Assembly: GCF_004341685.1 (NCBI RefSeq) | Contig: NZ_SMAA01000008.1 | Coordinates: 45,464 to 109,463 of the forward strand | Origin: Pectinatus cerevisiiphilus | GTDB lineage: Bacteria > Bacillota > Negativicutes > Selenomonadales > Selenomonadaceae | Direction of reading: 5' to 3' | DNA length: 64,000 nt | In this document: positions 32,856-42,558 of the stretch, in pieces | Layout of the letters: each line of letters opens with the position of its first letter | Numbering within the stretch: position 1 is the first letter of the stretch | Position numbers and translations under genes: made by a program | The notes under the pieces: model-generated | Told to the model about the DNA's origin: nothing | Seen by the model: the letters and a program-made list of their open reading frames with translations, nothing else | The model's database searches: none

Positions 32856-33473
32856 TTAGTTTTCTGATGGGTTTTTATAGAAGTAAGGTTTTGCTTCTGA
32901 GGCTATCTCTTTCATGTCTTTTTTGAAGGCACTACGTTTTGCCCGCAGGTCGCTGGTGGCGGAGTTATCTTCTTTTGATACGTCTACTGTTTTTATAATA
33001 GAGTTTTCATCCGCTAGATATGCCTTTACTTCAATAGCAGCGCGGCTTACTGTTTCTTCTCCCCATAAGAGGCCTAATCCCCGTTCTGCTTTATCGACAA
33101 CTGGGTCCTTGATGAGAATAAATAAAACTTTGTCATAGTCACTATATTTCACAAAGTCTAGCGCTGCATCTTTGGTCAATGGTTGTTCATCAAGGAAACT
33201 TTTATCAGCCCAGTATTTTTGGTATTTACCCTGCACCTCTGTACCAGAAATGAGTACATATTTTTTTTCTTCTGCCTTACTGGGAGATAACGTGTCTGTG
33301 ATAGCATCAAGAAAATCAGGCGTTTTCACATCAGCACTGCCGATTATTACCACACCAATTTTTTGTACCGGTTTATGTAATAAACTAGGTAAAGTTGAGT
33401 TATCAGCAGCAAAAGCTACCTGCGATAATAACAATACGCACAATAGTGAAGTTAATAATAGAACCTTTTTCAA
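32856..33473 (-). CDS. Secreted/periplasmic protein of unknown function
   Basis: 205 residues from a TTG nine bases after AAAGGA; the longer frame from 33530 would hide the signal peptide. Residues 1-23 are a clear signal peptide (KKVLLLTSLLCVLLLSQ, cleavage after VAFA). There is no lipobox Cys. The mature part has GVVIIGSADVKTPDF, an YDKVLFILIKD strand and a charged C-terminal helix (DLRAKRSAFKKDMKEIASEA). I do not recognise the family. The alternating beta/alpha pattern suggests a compact domain in the periplasm or on the membrane. Single gene with a convergent transporter. Confidence 0.75.
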   Translation of the reverse strand: MKKVLLLTSLLCVLLLSQVAFAADNSTLPSLLHKPVQKIGVVIIGSADVKTPDFLDAITDTLSPSKAEEKKYVLISGTEVQGKYQKYWADKSFLDEQPLTKDAALDFVKYSDYDKVLFILIKDPVVDKAERGLGLLWGEETVSRAAIEVKAYLADENSIIKTVDVSKEDNSATSDLRAKRSAFKKDMKEIASEAKPYFYKNPSEN

Positions 33474-33647
33474 AATAATCATTCCTTTCTTTTGTATAAT
33501 AGTAGGTATAAATATATCATGTTCTATCAATTAATGCTATAGTAATATTTTAAAAAATATTTTCTTACAATTTCTGTGTTTATTATAAATTTAATTTATG
33601 TAAAATTTATTTTTGGTGAAAATTTGATACATATAGTAAAAATATCT

Positions 33648-33676
33648 GTAACCTACAAAAAGTTACGGCTTTTTTA
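33648..33676 (+). other. Small stem-loop with T-run in intergenic region
   Basis: TGTAAC, loop, GTTACGG followed by CTTTTTTA, about 100 bases before the DUF3290 gene. It could be a leader terminator for that gene, or the end of a short unseen transcript. The stretch 33474-33776 shows nothing else beyond an AT-rich region with a possible TATACT -10 at 33695. Confidence 0.4.
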
Positions 33677-33776
33677 TTTTACTGTAAATTATGTTATACT
33701 AACTTGTATTTAAAAAATATTCTAAAGCAGTACAGATGGATATAAATGGATAATGTGTATGGAGGAAAGACAATAA

Positions 33777-34223
33777 TTGGAATTCTATACTTATAAATTT
33801 ATTGAAAATCAAGCACAGATAAATCACGTTTTTGAGTATGTAATATCATTTTTTGTTTTAAGTGGATTTTTTTTTGCAGGCGTTAAATATATGCGTGATC
33901 GCTTAAAAACGAAAAATAGGGATTTATTTATCATATTTGTATTACTAATTATTTTGGTAATTGGTTTTCGTTTTACTGATTATAAGCAGAGCCAGACAGA
34001 TGCTGAACAAACATCTCAGATGATAGCATTCCTTAAAAGTGTGGCGGAAGAAAACCATGTTTCTAAAGATATAATAAGTGCTGATTCACCACGAATAAAA
34101 AATGAAATGATTATTTGTATAGGAGATTCTTTTTATCAAGTAAATTTTTTCTCAAATTATAGTGCATATGAATTGAAAAGTATTTCTATAATAAATTCTA
34201 ATATACGGTTTATTGATAAATAG
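33777..34223 (+). CDS. DUF3290 family membrane protein
   Basis: 148 residues from TTG 33777, ten bases after GGAGGA. Two predicted membrane segments (about 22-42 and 52-70) and a small soluble C-terminal domain. The start FYTYKFIENQ and the pairing with a DUF421 gene are typical of DUF3290. Function is unknown; the pair recurs in Firmicutes, often near stress or membrane genes. The next gene follows after 105 bases that contain a small stem-loop. Confidence 0.75.
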   Translation: MEFYTYKFIENQAQINHVFEYVISFFVLSGFFFAGVKYMRDRLKTKNRDLFIIFVLLIILVIGFRFTDYKQSQTDAEQTSQMIAFLKSVAEENHVSKDIISADSPRIKNEMIICIGDSFYQVNFFSNYSAYELKSISIINSNIRFIDK

Positions 34224-34296
34224 ATATATGGAATAATTAATGTAGTTGTGTTGGGGAAAAGAATTATCTGCCAAATAAAATTTAAAGAAGGGATTA

Positions 34297-34321
34297 TGGT
34301 ATTTTTAGTATAAATACCATT
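34297..34321 (+). other. Stem-loop ahead of the DUF421 gene
   Basis: ATGGTATTT and its complement AAATACCAT close a 7-base loop eight bases before the DUF421 start, where a ribosome-binding site would be expected and none is visible. It could modulate translation of the second gene of the pair. Confidence 0.4.
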
Positions 34322-34328
34322 CAAAAAT

Positions 34329-34955
34329 ATGCTTATATATTATCCTATAATTATGAAGCTGACATTAGGTTTGTTATGCTTAATATTGCAAATTAATATA
34401 CTGGGAAAGGGAAATCTTGCGCCAACCTCAGCATTGGATCAAGTCCAAAATTATGTTTTAGGTGGTATTATTGGTGGCGTTATTTATAATGATGATATAA
34501 GTGTAGTACAGTTTATTTTGATTTTATTGATATGGACATTGTTAGTGTTAATATTAAAATATATAAAATCTAATAACCATTTAACAAAAGTATTGATTGA
34601 TGGGCGTCCGGTATTATTAATTCTAAATGGTAAAATTCTTGTAAAACAATGTATGCTATATGGCGTTTCTGCTTATGACCTTATTTTAAAACTTAGAAGC
34701 TCTGGTGTATATCATATAAAGAATGTTAAAAGAGCTGTCATGGAGCAAAATGGGCAACTGACGATAATACAGTACGGAGAAAAAGATGTCCACTACCCAG
34801 TTATTCTTGATGGGCAAATTGATGAAACTATTTTAGAGTTAATCAATCATGATAAACTTTGGCTCTTAATTGAGGTACAAAAAGCAGGCTATAATATTGA
34901 TGAAATTTATCTTGCGGAATATATTGCTGGTGAGTTGTACATATATTCATATTGA
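34329..34955 (+). CDS. DUF421 (YetF-type) membrane protein
   Basis: 208 residues. Three N-terminal membrane segments (MKLTLGLLCLILQINILGKG; YVLGGIIGGVIYN; FILILLIWTLLVLIL) and the cytoplasmic DUF421 domain with VLIDGRPVLLILNGKI and the YDLILKLRSSGVYHIKNVKRAVMEQNG stretch (in short: LILKLRSSGV, VKRAVMEQNG). YetF/YdfR-like proteins are uncharacterised; homologues have been linked to spore or membrane stress in Bacillus. No clear ribosome site precedes the ATG. A second start at 34353 is possible. A terminator-like stem follows at 35025-35045. Confidence 0.8.
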   Translation: MLIYYPIIMKLTLGLLCLILQINILGKGNLAPTSALDQVQNYVLGGIIGGVIYNDDISVVQFILILLIWTLLVLILKYIKSNNHLTKVLIDGRPVLLILNGKILVKQCMLYGVSAYDLILKLRSSGVYHIKNVKRAVMEQNGQLTIIQYGEKDVHYPVILDGQIDETILELINHDKLWLLIEVQKAGYNIDEIYLAEYIAGELYIYSY

Positions 34956-35024
34956 TGCATAGATGGATATTAAATTTTGGTACTCAATTAAATTGCATAT
35001 GAATAAAATAATTTGTCTGTATAT

Positions 35025-35050
35025 TCTACATAATGTAGAGGTTTTTTCTT
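35025..35050 (+). terminator. Terminator after the DUF421 gene
   Basis: TCTACAT, one base, ATGTAGA, then GGTTTTTTCTT. The stem is short (7 bp) but the T-run is good and the position is right. Confidence 0.55.
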
Positions 35051-35121
35051 ATCAATCACGAAGTATAAAAATTAAATGAGGATAATTTAAAATATTTCTT
35101 TTATTTAACGAGGTGAAAATA

Positions 35122-37314
35122 TTGTTTGCTGACAAGGCTAAAGACGCATTTATGGAAGAAATTATAATGAACTTAAAAAAATGTCTAAACACAGAAGATG
35201 TTTTTTTATTTCTAAGCGATCTGCATGAAGGAATCGGCAGTGGATGTTTTGTCAATTTTCAAGCTGATGAATTTGCCTTGAGCAGATTTATCATGAAAGA
35301 TTTTAGTAAAGATAAAATACAGGCATTAAATGATGCTATTAGGACAAAATTTTTGAATAATAGTGCAGATAAATCTAAGCAGTTCATAGTTAGGCCGTTA
35401 AAATACAAAGATGAACTGACAGGTATTATAATATCTTGTTACACTATAAAGGATAAGAATTTAAAAAGACAATTAGAGAATTTATGGAGGATTCATTCTC
35501 CTTTTCTGGCGATACTTATTGATCAGTACAAAAAATACATATTCGCGCAAGAGAAAATAGCCAAACAAAAATTATTATTAGCTATCAATGAGCACAAACT
35601 TATGACTACTGCCCGATTAGCCAATCTCGGTCTCTGGGAGTATGATGTAAAGACTGAAACTTTTGAGTTTAATGAGAACTTTTACTATATATACGGGACA
35701 AGCGTAGCTAGGGAAGGACGTTTCATGTCATTTGATAAATATGTCAATGAATTTGTCTATCCAGAGGATGCATGGATACTGGACGGGGAAAAAAGTTATT
35801 TGTCATTGAAAAGGAATAAAGGCTATTGTGATGCTCAACACCGTATTATTCGTAGAGACGGTAAAATTAGGACCATATTGGTTCGCAGGATATTCTGGGA
35901 GGGCGAAAATGACGGTAGTATTAAAATATATGGAACCAACCAGGACATATCTGAACGTATCGCAATGGAAAAAGATAAACGAAGACAGGCCGCAACAATA
36001 CAAAATTTGGCATACATAGATTCGTTGACGGGATTAGCAAATAGGCATAGCTTGGGTAAATATTTAGCCGAAGATTTAAAAAAAGTTTATATAAAAGAAG
36101 TTTATAATAAAGCATATAAAGGCGTGCTTTTTTTCATGGACTTGGATGATCTTAAAATGATTAATAACACTTACGGACATTCCTATGGAGATGAAATTAT
36201 CCGTGCTGTGGCAAAAAAGATATCCCAAATTTCTGGCAAAGACGCTTTTGTGTCCAGGGTTAGTGGTGATGAATTTGCTGTAATCCTAAAAGATGTAGAT
36301 GATATAAAAACGATAAAGTTGTTTGCACGCAAACTGCTCAGTAAAATAAGTGAGAAACAGACTATTTTAAGAGTGGATTTTCACATAACTGCCAGTATGG
36401 GAATCGTTATGTATCCTAAAGATGGGGATACTGTGGACGAATTGTTAAAAAATGCTGATAATGCAATGTATGCCGCAAAAACAAGTGGTAAAAACAAATG
36501 GCAGTTCTATACAGTAAAGATGCAGCAGGATGCTTATAAAAAAATACGTTTGACCAATAGCTTACGCTATGCTTTGGACAATAAAGAGCTTTATTTGGTA
36601 TATCAGCCGCAAATCTCTACACAGCAGAGAAAATTGATCGGGTTTGAAGCACTTTTACGCTGGAACAGCAGTGAATATGGTACTGTGTCCCCTGCGCATT
36701 TTATTCCGCTGGCGGAACAATCCGATCTTATCCAAGAAATTGGTAATTGGGTGCTATATAAAACTTGTTTTTTCATCAAAGATTTACTTAATGAAGGTTG
36801 GCACGGCATACATATCGCGGTTAATATATCTTCAAGACAGATTGCTGATGAAAATTTTGTCGCAATGATCGGTGATGCGATAGAAAGTACAGGCATACGT
36901 CCTGAAAACCTTGAAATAGAAGTTACGGAAAGTTTATGCATGGCGTCGCTAGATGATGCCCAAAAGAAATTAAGTGCGTTACGGCAAATGGGCGTTCACT
37001 TATCTATGGATGACTTTGGTACTGGTTTTTCTTCTTTGACTTATTTAAGAAAATTACCGTTTAAATCTCTTAAAATAGACAAATCCTTTATTGATATAAT
37101 TGAAACAGACGTAAATGGGGCGAAAATTATAGATTCAATAATTAAAATGGCACATACGATGGATATGAATGTCGTTGCTGAAGGGGTAGAAACACAAGGT
37201 CAGTTAGAATATCTTACAGCTAATAAATGTGATTTTATTCAAGGCTATATTTTCAGTAAACCGCTGTCAGAATACAATGCAAGGGAAATGTTAAACACTC
37301 GTATATACGGGTGA
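35122..37314 (+). CDS. PAS-GGDEF-EAL cyclic-di-GMP signalling protein
   Basis: 730 residues from TTG 35122, seven bases after GAGGTG; GTG 35113 is less well placed. No membrane segment. The N-terminal ~150 residues look GAF-like; a PAS domain follows (~170-290, LGLWEYDVKTETFEFN ... HRIIRRDGKIRTILV). The diguanylate cyclase domain has VSRVSGDEFAVIL, i.e. SGDEF instead of GGDEF. The phosphodiesterase domain is intact by motif: EALLRW, EVTES, DDFGTGFSSL, KIDKSFI, AEGVET, QGYIFSKPL. It probably degrades c-di-GMP, with the cyclase part active or serving as a GTP sensor. Encoded alone. Confidence 0.9.
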   Translation: MFADKAKDAFMEEIIMNLKKCLNTEDVFLFLSDLHEGIGSGCFVNFQADEFALSRFIMKDFSKDKIQALNDAIRTKFLNNSADKSKQFIVRPLKYKDELTGIIISCYTIKDKNLKRQLENLWRIHSPFLAILIDQYKKYIFAQEKIAKQKLLLAINEHKLMTTARLANLGLWEYDVKTETFEFNENFYYIYGTSVAREGRFMSFDKYVNEFVYPEDAWILDGEKSYLSLKRNKGYCDAQHRIIRRDGKIRTILVRRIFWEGENDGSIKIYGTNQDISERIAMEKDKRRQAATIQNLAYIDSLTGLANRHSLGKYLAEDLKKVYIKEVYNKAYKGVLFFMDLDDLKMINNTYGHSYGDEIIRAVAKKISQISGKDAFVSRVSGDEFAVILKDVDDIKTIKLFARKLLSKISEKQTILRVDFHITASMGIVMYPKDGDTVDELLKNADNAMYAAKTSGKNKWQFYTVKMQQDAYKKIRLTNSLRYALDNKELYLVYQPQISTQQRKLIGFEALLRWNSSEYGTVSPAHFIPLAEQSDLIQEIGNWVLYKTCFFIKDLLNEGWHGIHIAVNISSRQIADENFVAMIGDAIESTGIRPENLEIEVTESLCMASLDDAQKKLSALRQMGVHLSMDDFGTGFSSLTYLRKLPFKSLKIDKSFIDIIETDVNGAKIIDSIIKMAHTMDMNVVAEGVETQGQLEYLTANKCDFIQGYIFSKPLSEYNAREMLNTRIYG

Positions 37315-37332
37315 AAAGGGTAAATACTAATG

Positions 37333-37659
37333 TCACCGTGGCCAATACATTATTATAAGAACACCTACCAAGGCTATGACGGCCCCTATAAGATCAAAGC
37401 GATCGGGAGCCGTATTATCTATGAACCAGCCCCATAATATGGATAAAATGATGAATATACCACCATAAGCTGCATATACTCTGCCAAAATTAGCAGTTTG
37501 CAATGTAGGAATAATCCCATAGATGATGAGAGCTAGAGCACCTAATAACATATAGATAATTCCCTTATCGTTTTTAAAATACTGCCAAACGAGATAGCCT
37601 CCGCCTATTTCAAAAATACCAGCAATCACGAAATATATAATTGATTTTAAAATTTCCAT
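37333..37659 (-). CDS. YnfA/UPF0060 family small membrane protein
   Basis: 108 residues with four membrane helices. Family motifs: AGIFEIGGGYLVWQYFK near the N-terminus, TLQTANFGRVYAAYGGIFI in the middle, and DRFDLIGAVIALVGVLIIMY at the end (ends cited in part). Related in fold to small multidrug resistance proteins. Physiological role is uncertain. GAGG precedes the ATG. Convergent with the c-di-GMP gene, 18 bp apart. Confidence 0.9.
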   Translation of the reverse strand: MEILKSIIYFVIAGIFEIGGGYLVWQYFKNDKGIIYMLLGALALIIYGIIPTLQTANFGRVYAAYGGIFIILSILWGWFIDNTAPDRFDLIGAVIALVGVLIIMYWPR

Positions 37660-37753
37660 GGTATCCTCTTCCTAAATAAATTTATTGATGTTATTATTAT
37701 ATTATTTAATGTATCATTTTGTTTTTAGGTCGTAGATTAATACCAAAAAGAAA

Positions 37754-37780
37754 AAGACCTTACACCAAGAAGGTGTAAGG
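37754..37780. other. Isolated stem-loop
   Basis: CCTTACACC and GGTGTAAGG with a short loop. A T-rich tract (TCTTTTTCTTTTT) follows only on the minus strand, yet no minus-strand gene lies to its right before 38964. It may be the terminator of a small unannotated minus-strand transcript. Confidence 0.4.
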
Positions 37781-37928
37781 CTGAGTAAGATATTAATTAG
37801 TTCGTGATTATTATAATGCGGTTATGTATAATTTGCAATAGATATTACAAATATATTTTTGTATATTGCAGCATCCGATTGAATCATATATTAATCTGCG
37901 TTCAATATTCAATTAAGGGATGATAAAA

Positions 37929-38906
37929 ATGATTTTTGTTTATTTGCTGGAACATACGATGCTGCCTATTTTTAGTTTAATATTAATCGGTTTTTTACTT
38001 GATAGGAAATTTAAAATAGATATAAATACCTTGGCAAAGTTGATGTTTTATTTAATCGTGCCAAGTTTTATTTTTGAAAATATCTACGAAACAGAATTTC
38101 CGGCGGCAAGTTATAATATTCTTATTTCTGCTTTTGCACTTATGCTTCTTATGTTTATGATTGCGACTATTGTTAGTAAAATTAAAAACTATGATGGCTG
38201 TATGCTCGAATCATTGCGTAATGCTACCATGTTTAATAATTCGGGGAACCTTGGCGTTGCACTTGTGGCGCTGGTTTTTTCGCATCCTCCCTTTTTAGTG
38301 GATGGTGAAACACCATATTTGGGGGAAGCCATGGTAGTGCAAATCTTATTGCTAATTGTACAAAATGTGACATTGAACACCATTGGTTTGTATCAGGCAG
38401 GCCGAGGAAAAATGTCAGCTCAGGCGGCCATCAGCGTCATTATGCATATGCCTATTGTCTATGTATTTCCTCTTGTGATCCTTGTAAAATATTTTAACTT
38501 GGATGCTACTCAATTCTTTTTATGGCCCGTGATACAACATTCAAGCGAAATGTTGCTGCCTGTTGCCATGGTCAGTATGGGTGTCCAACTTTCACGCACC
38601 AAGATTCAATGGCTTAATGCGGATGTATGGTTGGCATCCTTTTTGAAACTTGTTGTTGCGCCTATCCTCGGTTTAGGAATCATCCTTCTGAGTGATCATC
38701 TGACTAGTGGTGGTTTTTCAGCTGTTGCTGCTTTGGTTTTTCTAATTTATTGTGCTGTTCCCTCTCCAGTAAATTCAGCAATATTTGCAATAGAATTCAA
38801 TAATTGTCCAGAATACGCAACGCAGGTTGTTATGAATACTACAGTCCTAAGCGGGATAACAATACCTTTATTCATATTTTTAGGGCATATTTTATTTTCT
38901 ATATGA
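37929..38906 (+). CDS. AEC-family (auxin efflux carrier-like) transporter
   Basis: 325 residues from ATG 37929, eight bases after AAGGGA. Ten membrane segments in two halves of five. Typical family features are LPIFSLILIGFLLDRKF at the start, NSGNLGVALVALVF in TM4-5 and LPVAMVSMGVQLSR opening the second half. Members export malate, malonate or similar anions, or are uncharacterised. There is no neighbour to suggest a substrate. Confidence 0.87.
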   Translation: MIFVYLLEHTMLPIFSLILIGFLLDRKFKIDINTLAKLMFYLIVPSFIFENIYETEFPAASYNILISAFALMLLMFMIATIVSKIKNYDGCMLESLRNATMFNNSGNLGVALVALVFSHPPFLVDGETPYLGEAMVVQILLLIVQNVTLNTIGLYQAGRGKMSAQAAISVIMHMPIVYVFPLVILVKYFNLDATQFFLWPVIQHSSEMLLPVAMVSMGVQLSRTKIQWLNADVWLASFLKLVVAPILGLGIILLSDHLTSGGFSAVAALVFLIYCAVPSPVNSAIFAIEFNNCPEYATQVVMNTTVLSGITIPLFIFLGHILFSI

Positions 38907-38963
38907 TTTATTGAGAATAGCATAAAGCTAATGAATTTGATGTGCGATTTACAATTAAGTTTA

Positions 38964-39377
38964 TTAAGGCTTTTTATGGGGGTAAAGGATACTGTCTTTA
39001 AATATTCCATCACCCCAAATTTCACTTTCCGATAAGGTGGTTTCTATTAATTCGATCAATTGATTATTAATTAGTACCATCGCACAATAATAGCCTGCAA
39101 ATGGTTTATAAAGCGGCATAATTATTTCTTTATTTTGTAAGGCGGTTTTAATATCGCTCACCTTAAAGGCAATGTGTGTTTCCTGCTGAATCCTGCTGTC
39201 CAAAGGGCAATTCTTACCAAAGGCATGTAGTTCAATGGGAATAGATAGGTCATTTTTCATATCTAAGGAATACATATCAAATAAGCTGCTGTATTTTGTG
39301 TTCTTGTTATTTTTTATACTTCTTAGTGGAACAGGTTTTCCGATGTGATGGAATGTCATTTGAAAATTGGTTGCCAT
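38964..39377 (-). CDS. VOC-superfamily (glyoxalase/dioxygenase fold) protein
   Basis: 137 residues. The pattern FHHIGKPV at the N-terminus, IPIELHAFG, THIAFKVSDIKTAL near residue 85 and NNQLIELIET near 115 follow the two beta-alpha-beta-beta-beta units of VOC domains. His11 or His12, Glu51, His86 and Glu115 are candidate metal ligands. Specific reaction unknown. GGAG eight bases before ATG. Monocistronic. Confidence 0.72.
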   Translation of the reverse strand: MATNFQMTFHHIGKPVPLRSIKNNKNTKYSSLFDMYSLDMKNDLSIPIELHAFGKNCPLDSRIQQETHIAFKVSDIKTALQNKEIIMPLYKPFAGYYCAMVLINNQLIELIETTLSESEIWGDGIFKDSILYPHKKP

Positions 39378-39550
39378 ATTAACAGCTCCTTTTTTCTAAT
39401 TATATATTAGGTGGAGGGCAAATAACAGAGTATGGTTTATATATCTTCTTTAGTGCTATACTGCAAATAATCATCAAAGTTATTTCGCTATATCTTTTTC
39501 ATTTGATTTGTGTTATAATAAAGAAACTAATAAAGAAGGGAGTTATGCCT

Positions 39551-39745
39551 ATGCATCAAAGATACCAAAAAGAAACTGGAGAAATGTTGACAGCATTATA
39601 CCAAACAGGCTTTAATAAACAGAATTGTCCTGTTTGTGATTGCGATTATATATTAGCTACTAAGATTGGCAGTGATCTGAAGCTCACATGTAAAAAATGT
39701 GGCGATGTGCGATTGTTTAATACGTATATGATGTCCAGCAAATAA
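39551..39745 (+). CDS. Small zinc-ribbon protein
   Basis: 64 residues from ATG 39551, eight bases after AAGGGAG. Four cysteines as CPVC (~24-27) and CKKC (~48-51) form a zinc ribbon; the N-terminal half is helical and polar. No specific family recognised. It could be a nucleic-acid-binding or regulatory protein. A terminator follows at once. Confidence 0.65.
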   Translation: MHQRYQKETGEMLTALYQTGFNKQNCPVCDCDYILATKIGSDLKLTCKKCGDVRLFNTYMMSSK

Positions 39746-39754
39746 GAGTTTATG

Positions 39755-39787
39755 AAAGCAACACCCCCTAAAGGGTGCTTTTTTTAT
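39755..39787 (+). terminator. Terminator after the zinc-ribbon gene
   Basis: AAAGCAACACCC pairs with GGGTGCTTT (two-base bulge) and seven T follow. Confidence 0.8.
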
Positions 39788-39815
39788 GCTTATTTTTAAT
39801 AATATATTATGTAAA

Positions 39816-39878
39816 ATACCCCTGTATTATAGTGGTGATGCGCATTGAAAGCATCACAGCCATATAATACAGGGGTAT
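39816..39878 (-). terminator. Terminator of the sulfate assimilation operon
   Basis: A long hairpin: ATACCCCTGTATTAT pairs with ATAATACAGGGGTAT over 15 bp, with an inner GTGATGC/GCATCAC stem. It lies 20 bases after the cysN stop on the minus strand and is followed by TATTTTAC. Confidence 0.75.
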
Positions 39879-39897
39879 TTAAGAAAAATTTATATTT

Positions 39898-41598
39898 TTA
39901 TATCATCCAGAAATTATCATTGAACAAGATATGGCGCCACTTGGTGCAGTCAAGCCATTTGTTCCAGAAGGAAGCATGGTTTTTCCCTTCAGTATATTCT
40001 GCCCGGAATTTATCCAATTCAGTTTGGTCATGGATATTGATAAAGAAGCCACGCGTATCAGCCAATGGTGCATTATACTGCGTATCAAAGCTATACTGTG
40101 ACAATGGCAGGATTTCAGCTATTTTTCCATGCCGTACACGGATAGCCGCATTTTCTGCAAAGGCAATGATGTCTATTTCTTGTGGATAATTATAAGTGTC
40201 ACCTTTTAGCGGTAATGTATCACCTACAGTAAAAGCCTTATAATTTCCCTGCGCCGTGTCTATTTTCATATCACTCATATTATAATAGTATTCATCAAAA
40301 AGAGTTGCGGAAATTTTGATGTTATCACTGACAAAACTATAATCATCATCAGTAAGCTGCTGGACATTTCTTATAACACCACATGCAGATGTCATGTTAC
40401 TCAACCTGTCTATTAATATAAAGCTTCCCAAAACAGGATATGCTGTAAATTCAGCAGCCGTTATTTTATCAGCTAATGAGATGGTACAGTTGGCAATTTC
40501 ATTTTTCCGTAAAACAGAAGCAGGTAGTTTATCTCCGCTATTGACATCAGTTTTGTAATTTATTTGCTTAACAACAGCTACCGTACTGCTTGAACCAAGC
40601 TGTAGGATATATTCATGTTGGAGCAGTAATGGATTGTCATCCATCCAAAGAATATCGGAAGTTATTGATTTAGTTATATTTGCCTTTATATCTTTGGTAA
40701 TTACACAACCGCGTGATACGTCGATTTCCTTGGATAATTCAATTGTTAGTGCCTGGCCGGCAAAAGCGGTATCTGTTTTTGCACCAGCATTATAAATGCT
40801 TTTGACATCAGCTGTTTCTCCACTGGGAAGGACTGTTACTGTATCACCAACATGCAGCTGTCCGCTCTCACATTGTCCCTGAAAGCCGCGGAAAGTTCTA
40901 TCTGGACGGCATACACGCTGTACTGGTAAATAAAAACCGTCCCCGGCAGCAGTATTTTCCACATTTATATTTTCTAGCACAGAAAGAAGGGTATCACCTT
41001 TATACCATGGCATATTTGCTGATTTCTTAGTGACGTTGTCACCTTCAGTTGCTGACAATGGTATAATTGTGACATTTTCCAATCCAATTTGCTTGACTAA
41101 TACGTCGATCTGTTTTGTAATTTCTTGGAAACGCTTTTCGTCATAATCGATGATATCCATTTTATTAACAGCGAAAATAAAATATTTTATTCCCATTAAA
41201 TGGCAAATGCGTGCATGACGGCGTGTTTGCACAAGAACACCTTTAGATGCATCCGTTAAAATGACAGCAAGGTCAGCAAAAGATGCGCCGACTGCCATAT
41301 TACGGGTGTATTCTTCATGTCCCGGAGTATCTGCGACGATAAAGCTTCTTTTTTCAGTAGTAAAATATCTGTAGGCAACGTCGATAGTTATTCCCTGTTC
41401 GTGTTCGGCCATAAGGCCATCTAATAGTAAAGAGTAATCTAATTTACCACCACGGCTGCCCGCCTTGCTTTCAAGTTCCAGTGCCTTTTCCTGGTCCGCA
41501 TATAAGAGTTTTGAATCATATAGTATATGACCAATAAGTGTTGACTTTCCGTCATCAACACTGCCGCAGGTTATAAATTTTAATAGTCCGCTCATCAA
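39898..41598 (-). CDS. cysN: Sulfate adenylyltransferase subunit 1 (CysN GTPase) with extra C-terminal domain
   Basis: 566 residues. EF-Tu-like GTPase that drives ATP sulfurylase: G1 [14 protein letters not shown]3 DTPGHEEY, G4 NKMD, followed by two beta-barrel domains. Ordinary CysN ends near 430-475 residues; about 100 more follow here ([20 protein letters not shown] ... [18 protein letters not shown]). There is no P-loop, so this is not a fused CysC APS kinase, in line with an APS- rather than PAPS-reducing pathway. ATG overlaps the cysD stop by four bases. Confidence 0.9.
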   Translation of the reverse strand: MMSGLLKFITCGSVDDGKSTLIGHILYDSKLLYADQEKALELESKAGSRGGKLDYSLLLDGLMAEHEQGITIDVAYRYFTTEKRSFIVADTPGHEEYTRNMAVGASFADLAVILTDASKGVLVQTRRHARICHLMGIKYFIFAVNKMDIIDYDEKRFQEITKQIDVLVKQIGLENVTIIPLSATEGDNVTKKSANMPWYKGDTLLSVLENINVENTAAGDGFYLPVQRVCRPDRTFRGFQGQCESGQLHVGDTVTVLPSGETADVKSIYNAGAKTDTAFAGQALTIELSKEIDVSRGCVITKDIKANITKSITSDILWMDDNPLLLQHEYILQLGSSSTVAVVKQINYKTDVNSGDKLPASVLRKNEIANCTISLADKITAAEFTAYPVLGSFILIDRLSNMTSACGVIRNVQQLTDDDYSFVSDNIKISATLFDEYYYNMSDMKIDTAQGNYKAFTVGDTLPLKGDTYNYPQEIDIIAFAENAAIRVRHGKIAEILPLSQYSFDTQYNAPLADTRGFFINIHDQTELDKFRAEYTEGKNHASFWNKWLDCTKWRHILFNDNFWMI

Positions 41599-42488
41599 AA
41601 ATACCCCTCTCTTTTACGCCGTTCCATACTGCCAATAGAATCTTTATCTATAGCTCGGCTGGCTCTTTCCGAGGTGACTGCCTGCAAAGTTTCTTCGATT
41701 ATTTTATCAAGTGTATCTGCTTCAGAGACAAAACCACCGGTCAATGGATAGCAGCCAAGTGTGCGGAAACGGACTTTTTCGTTAGTGATTTTTTCACCTG
41801 GACGAAGTTTTAAGCGATCATCATCAACCATAATAATCATTCCGTCACGTCTTATGATAGGGCGTACTTTGGCAAAATAAAGTGGTACTATTTCTATATT
41901 TTCCCGTTTGATATATTGCCATATATCTTTTTCTGTCCAGTTGGAGATAGGGAAAACACGCATGCTTTCTCCTTTTTTAATACGGGGATTGTATAGTTTC
42001 CACATTTCTGGGCGTTGGTTCTTCGGGTCCCATACCTGTGCTTCATTTCGGAAAGAAAATATTCTTTCTTTCGCACGTGATTTTTCTTCATCACGTCTGC
42101 CGCCACCAAATGCTGCGGTAAAACCATATTTTTTTAGTGCCTGTTTCAAGGCCTGCGTCTTCATAATGTCAGTATAAGCTGCTCCGTGGTCAAAAGGATT
42201 TATGCCTCTAGCAACACCATCTTGGTTGGTATATTTAAGCATCGTAATACCATGTTCTTTAGCAATTCTATCACGGAAAGCAATCATGTCGTGAAATTTC
42301 CATGTCGTATCTATATGTAAAAATGGAAACGGTGGTTTTTCCGGGTAAAATGCCTTTAAAGCAAGATGCAGCATTACTGAGCTGTCCTTACCTATTGAAT
42401 AAAGCATTACCGGTTTTTCACAGACCGCAGCTACTTCACGTATGATATATATTGCTTCCGCTTCAAGTTTATCTAAATGTGAAAGCAT
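41595..42488 (-). CDS. cysD: Sulfate adenylyltransferase subunit 2 (CysD)
   Basis: 297 residues from ATG 42488 with AAGGAGG upstream; the longer frame from 42524 has no site. ATP-pyrophosphatase (PAPS reductase-like) fold: [14 protein letters not shown] (PP-loop) near residue 29, [31 protein letters not shown] and the C-terminal [11 protein letters not shown] ... [10 protein letters not shown]. Forms APS from sulfate and ATP with CysN. The 4-base overlap with cysN indicates coupled translation. Confidence 0.95.
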   Translation of the reverse strand: MLSHLDKLEAEAIYIIREVAAVCEKPVMLYSIGKDSSVMLHLALKAFYPEKPPFPFLHIDTTWKFHDMIAFRDRIAKEHGITMLKYTNQDGVARGINPFDHGAAYTDIMKTQALKQALKKYGFTAAFGGGRRDEEKSRAKERIFSFRNEAQVWDPKNQRPEMWKLYNPRIKKGESMRVFPISNWTEKDIWQYIKRENIEIVPLYFAKVRPIIRRDGMIIMVDDDRLKLRPGEKITNEKVRFRTLGCYPLTGGFVSEADTLDKIIEETLQAVTSERASRAIDKDSIGSMERRKREGYF

Positions 42489-42558
42489 AAAAATCCTCCT
42501 TATAATAATTAAAGTTGTCTTCAATTAGCAATATTTCCTGAAATGCAGTTAAACTGCA

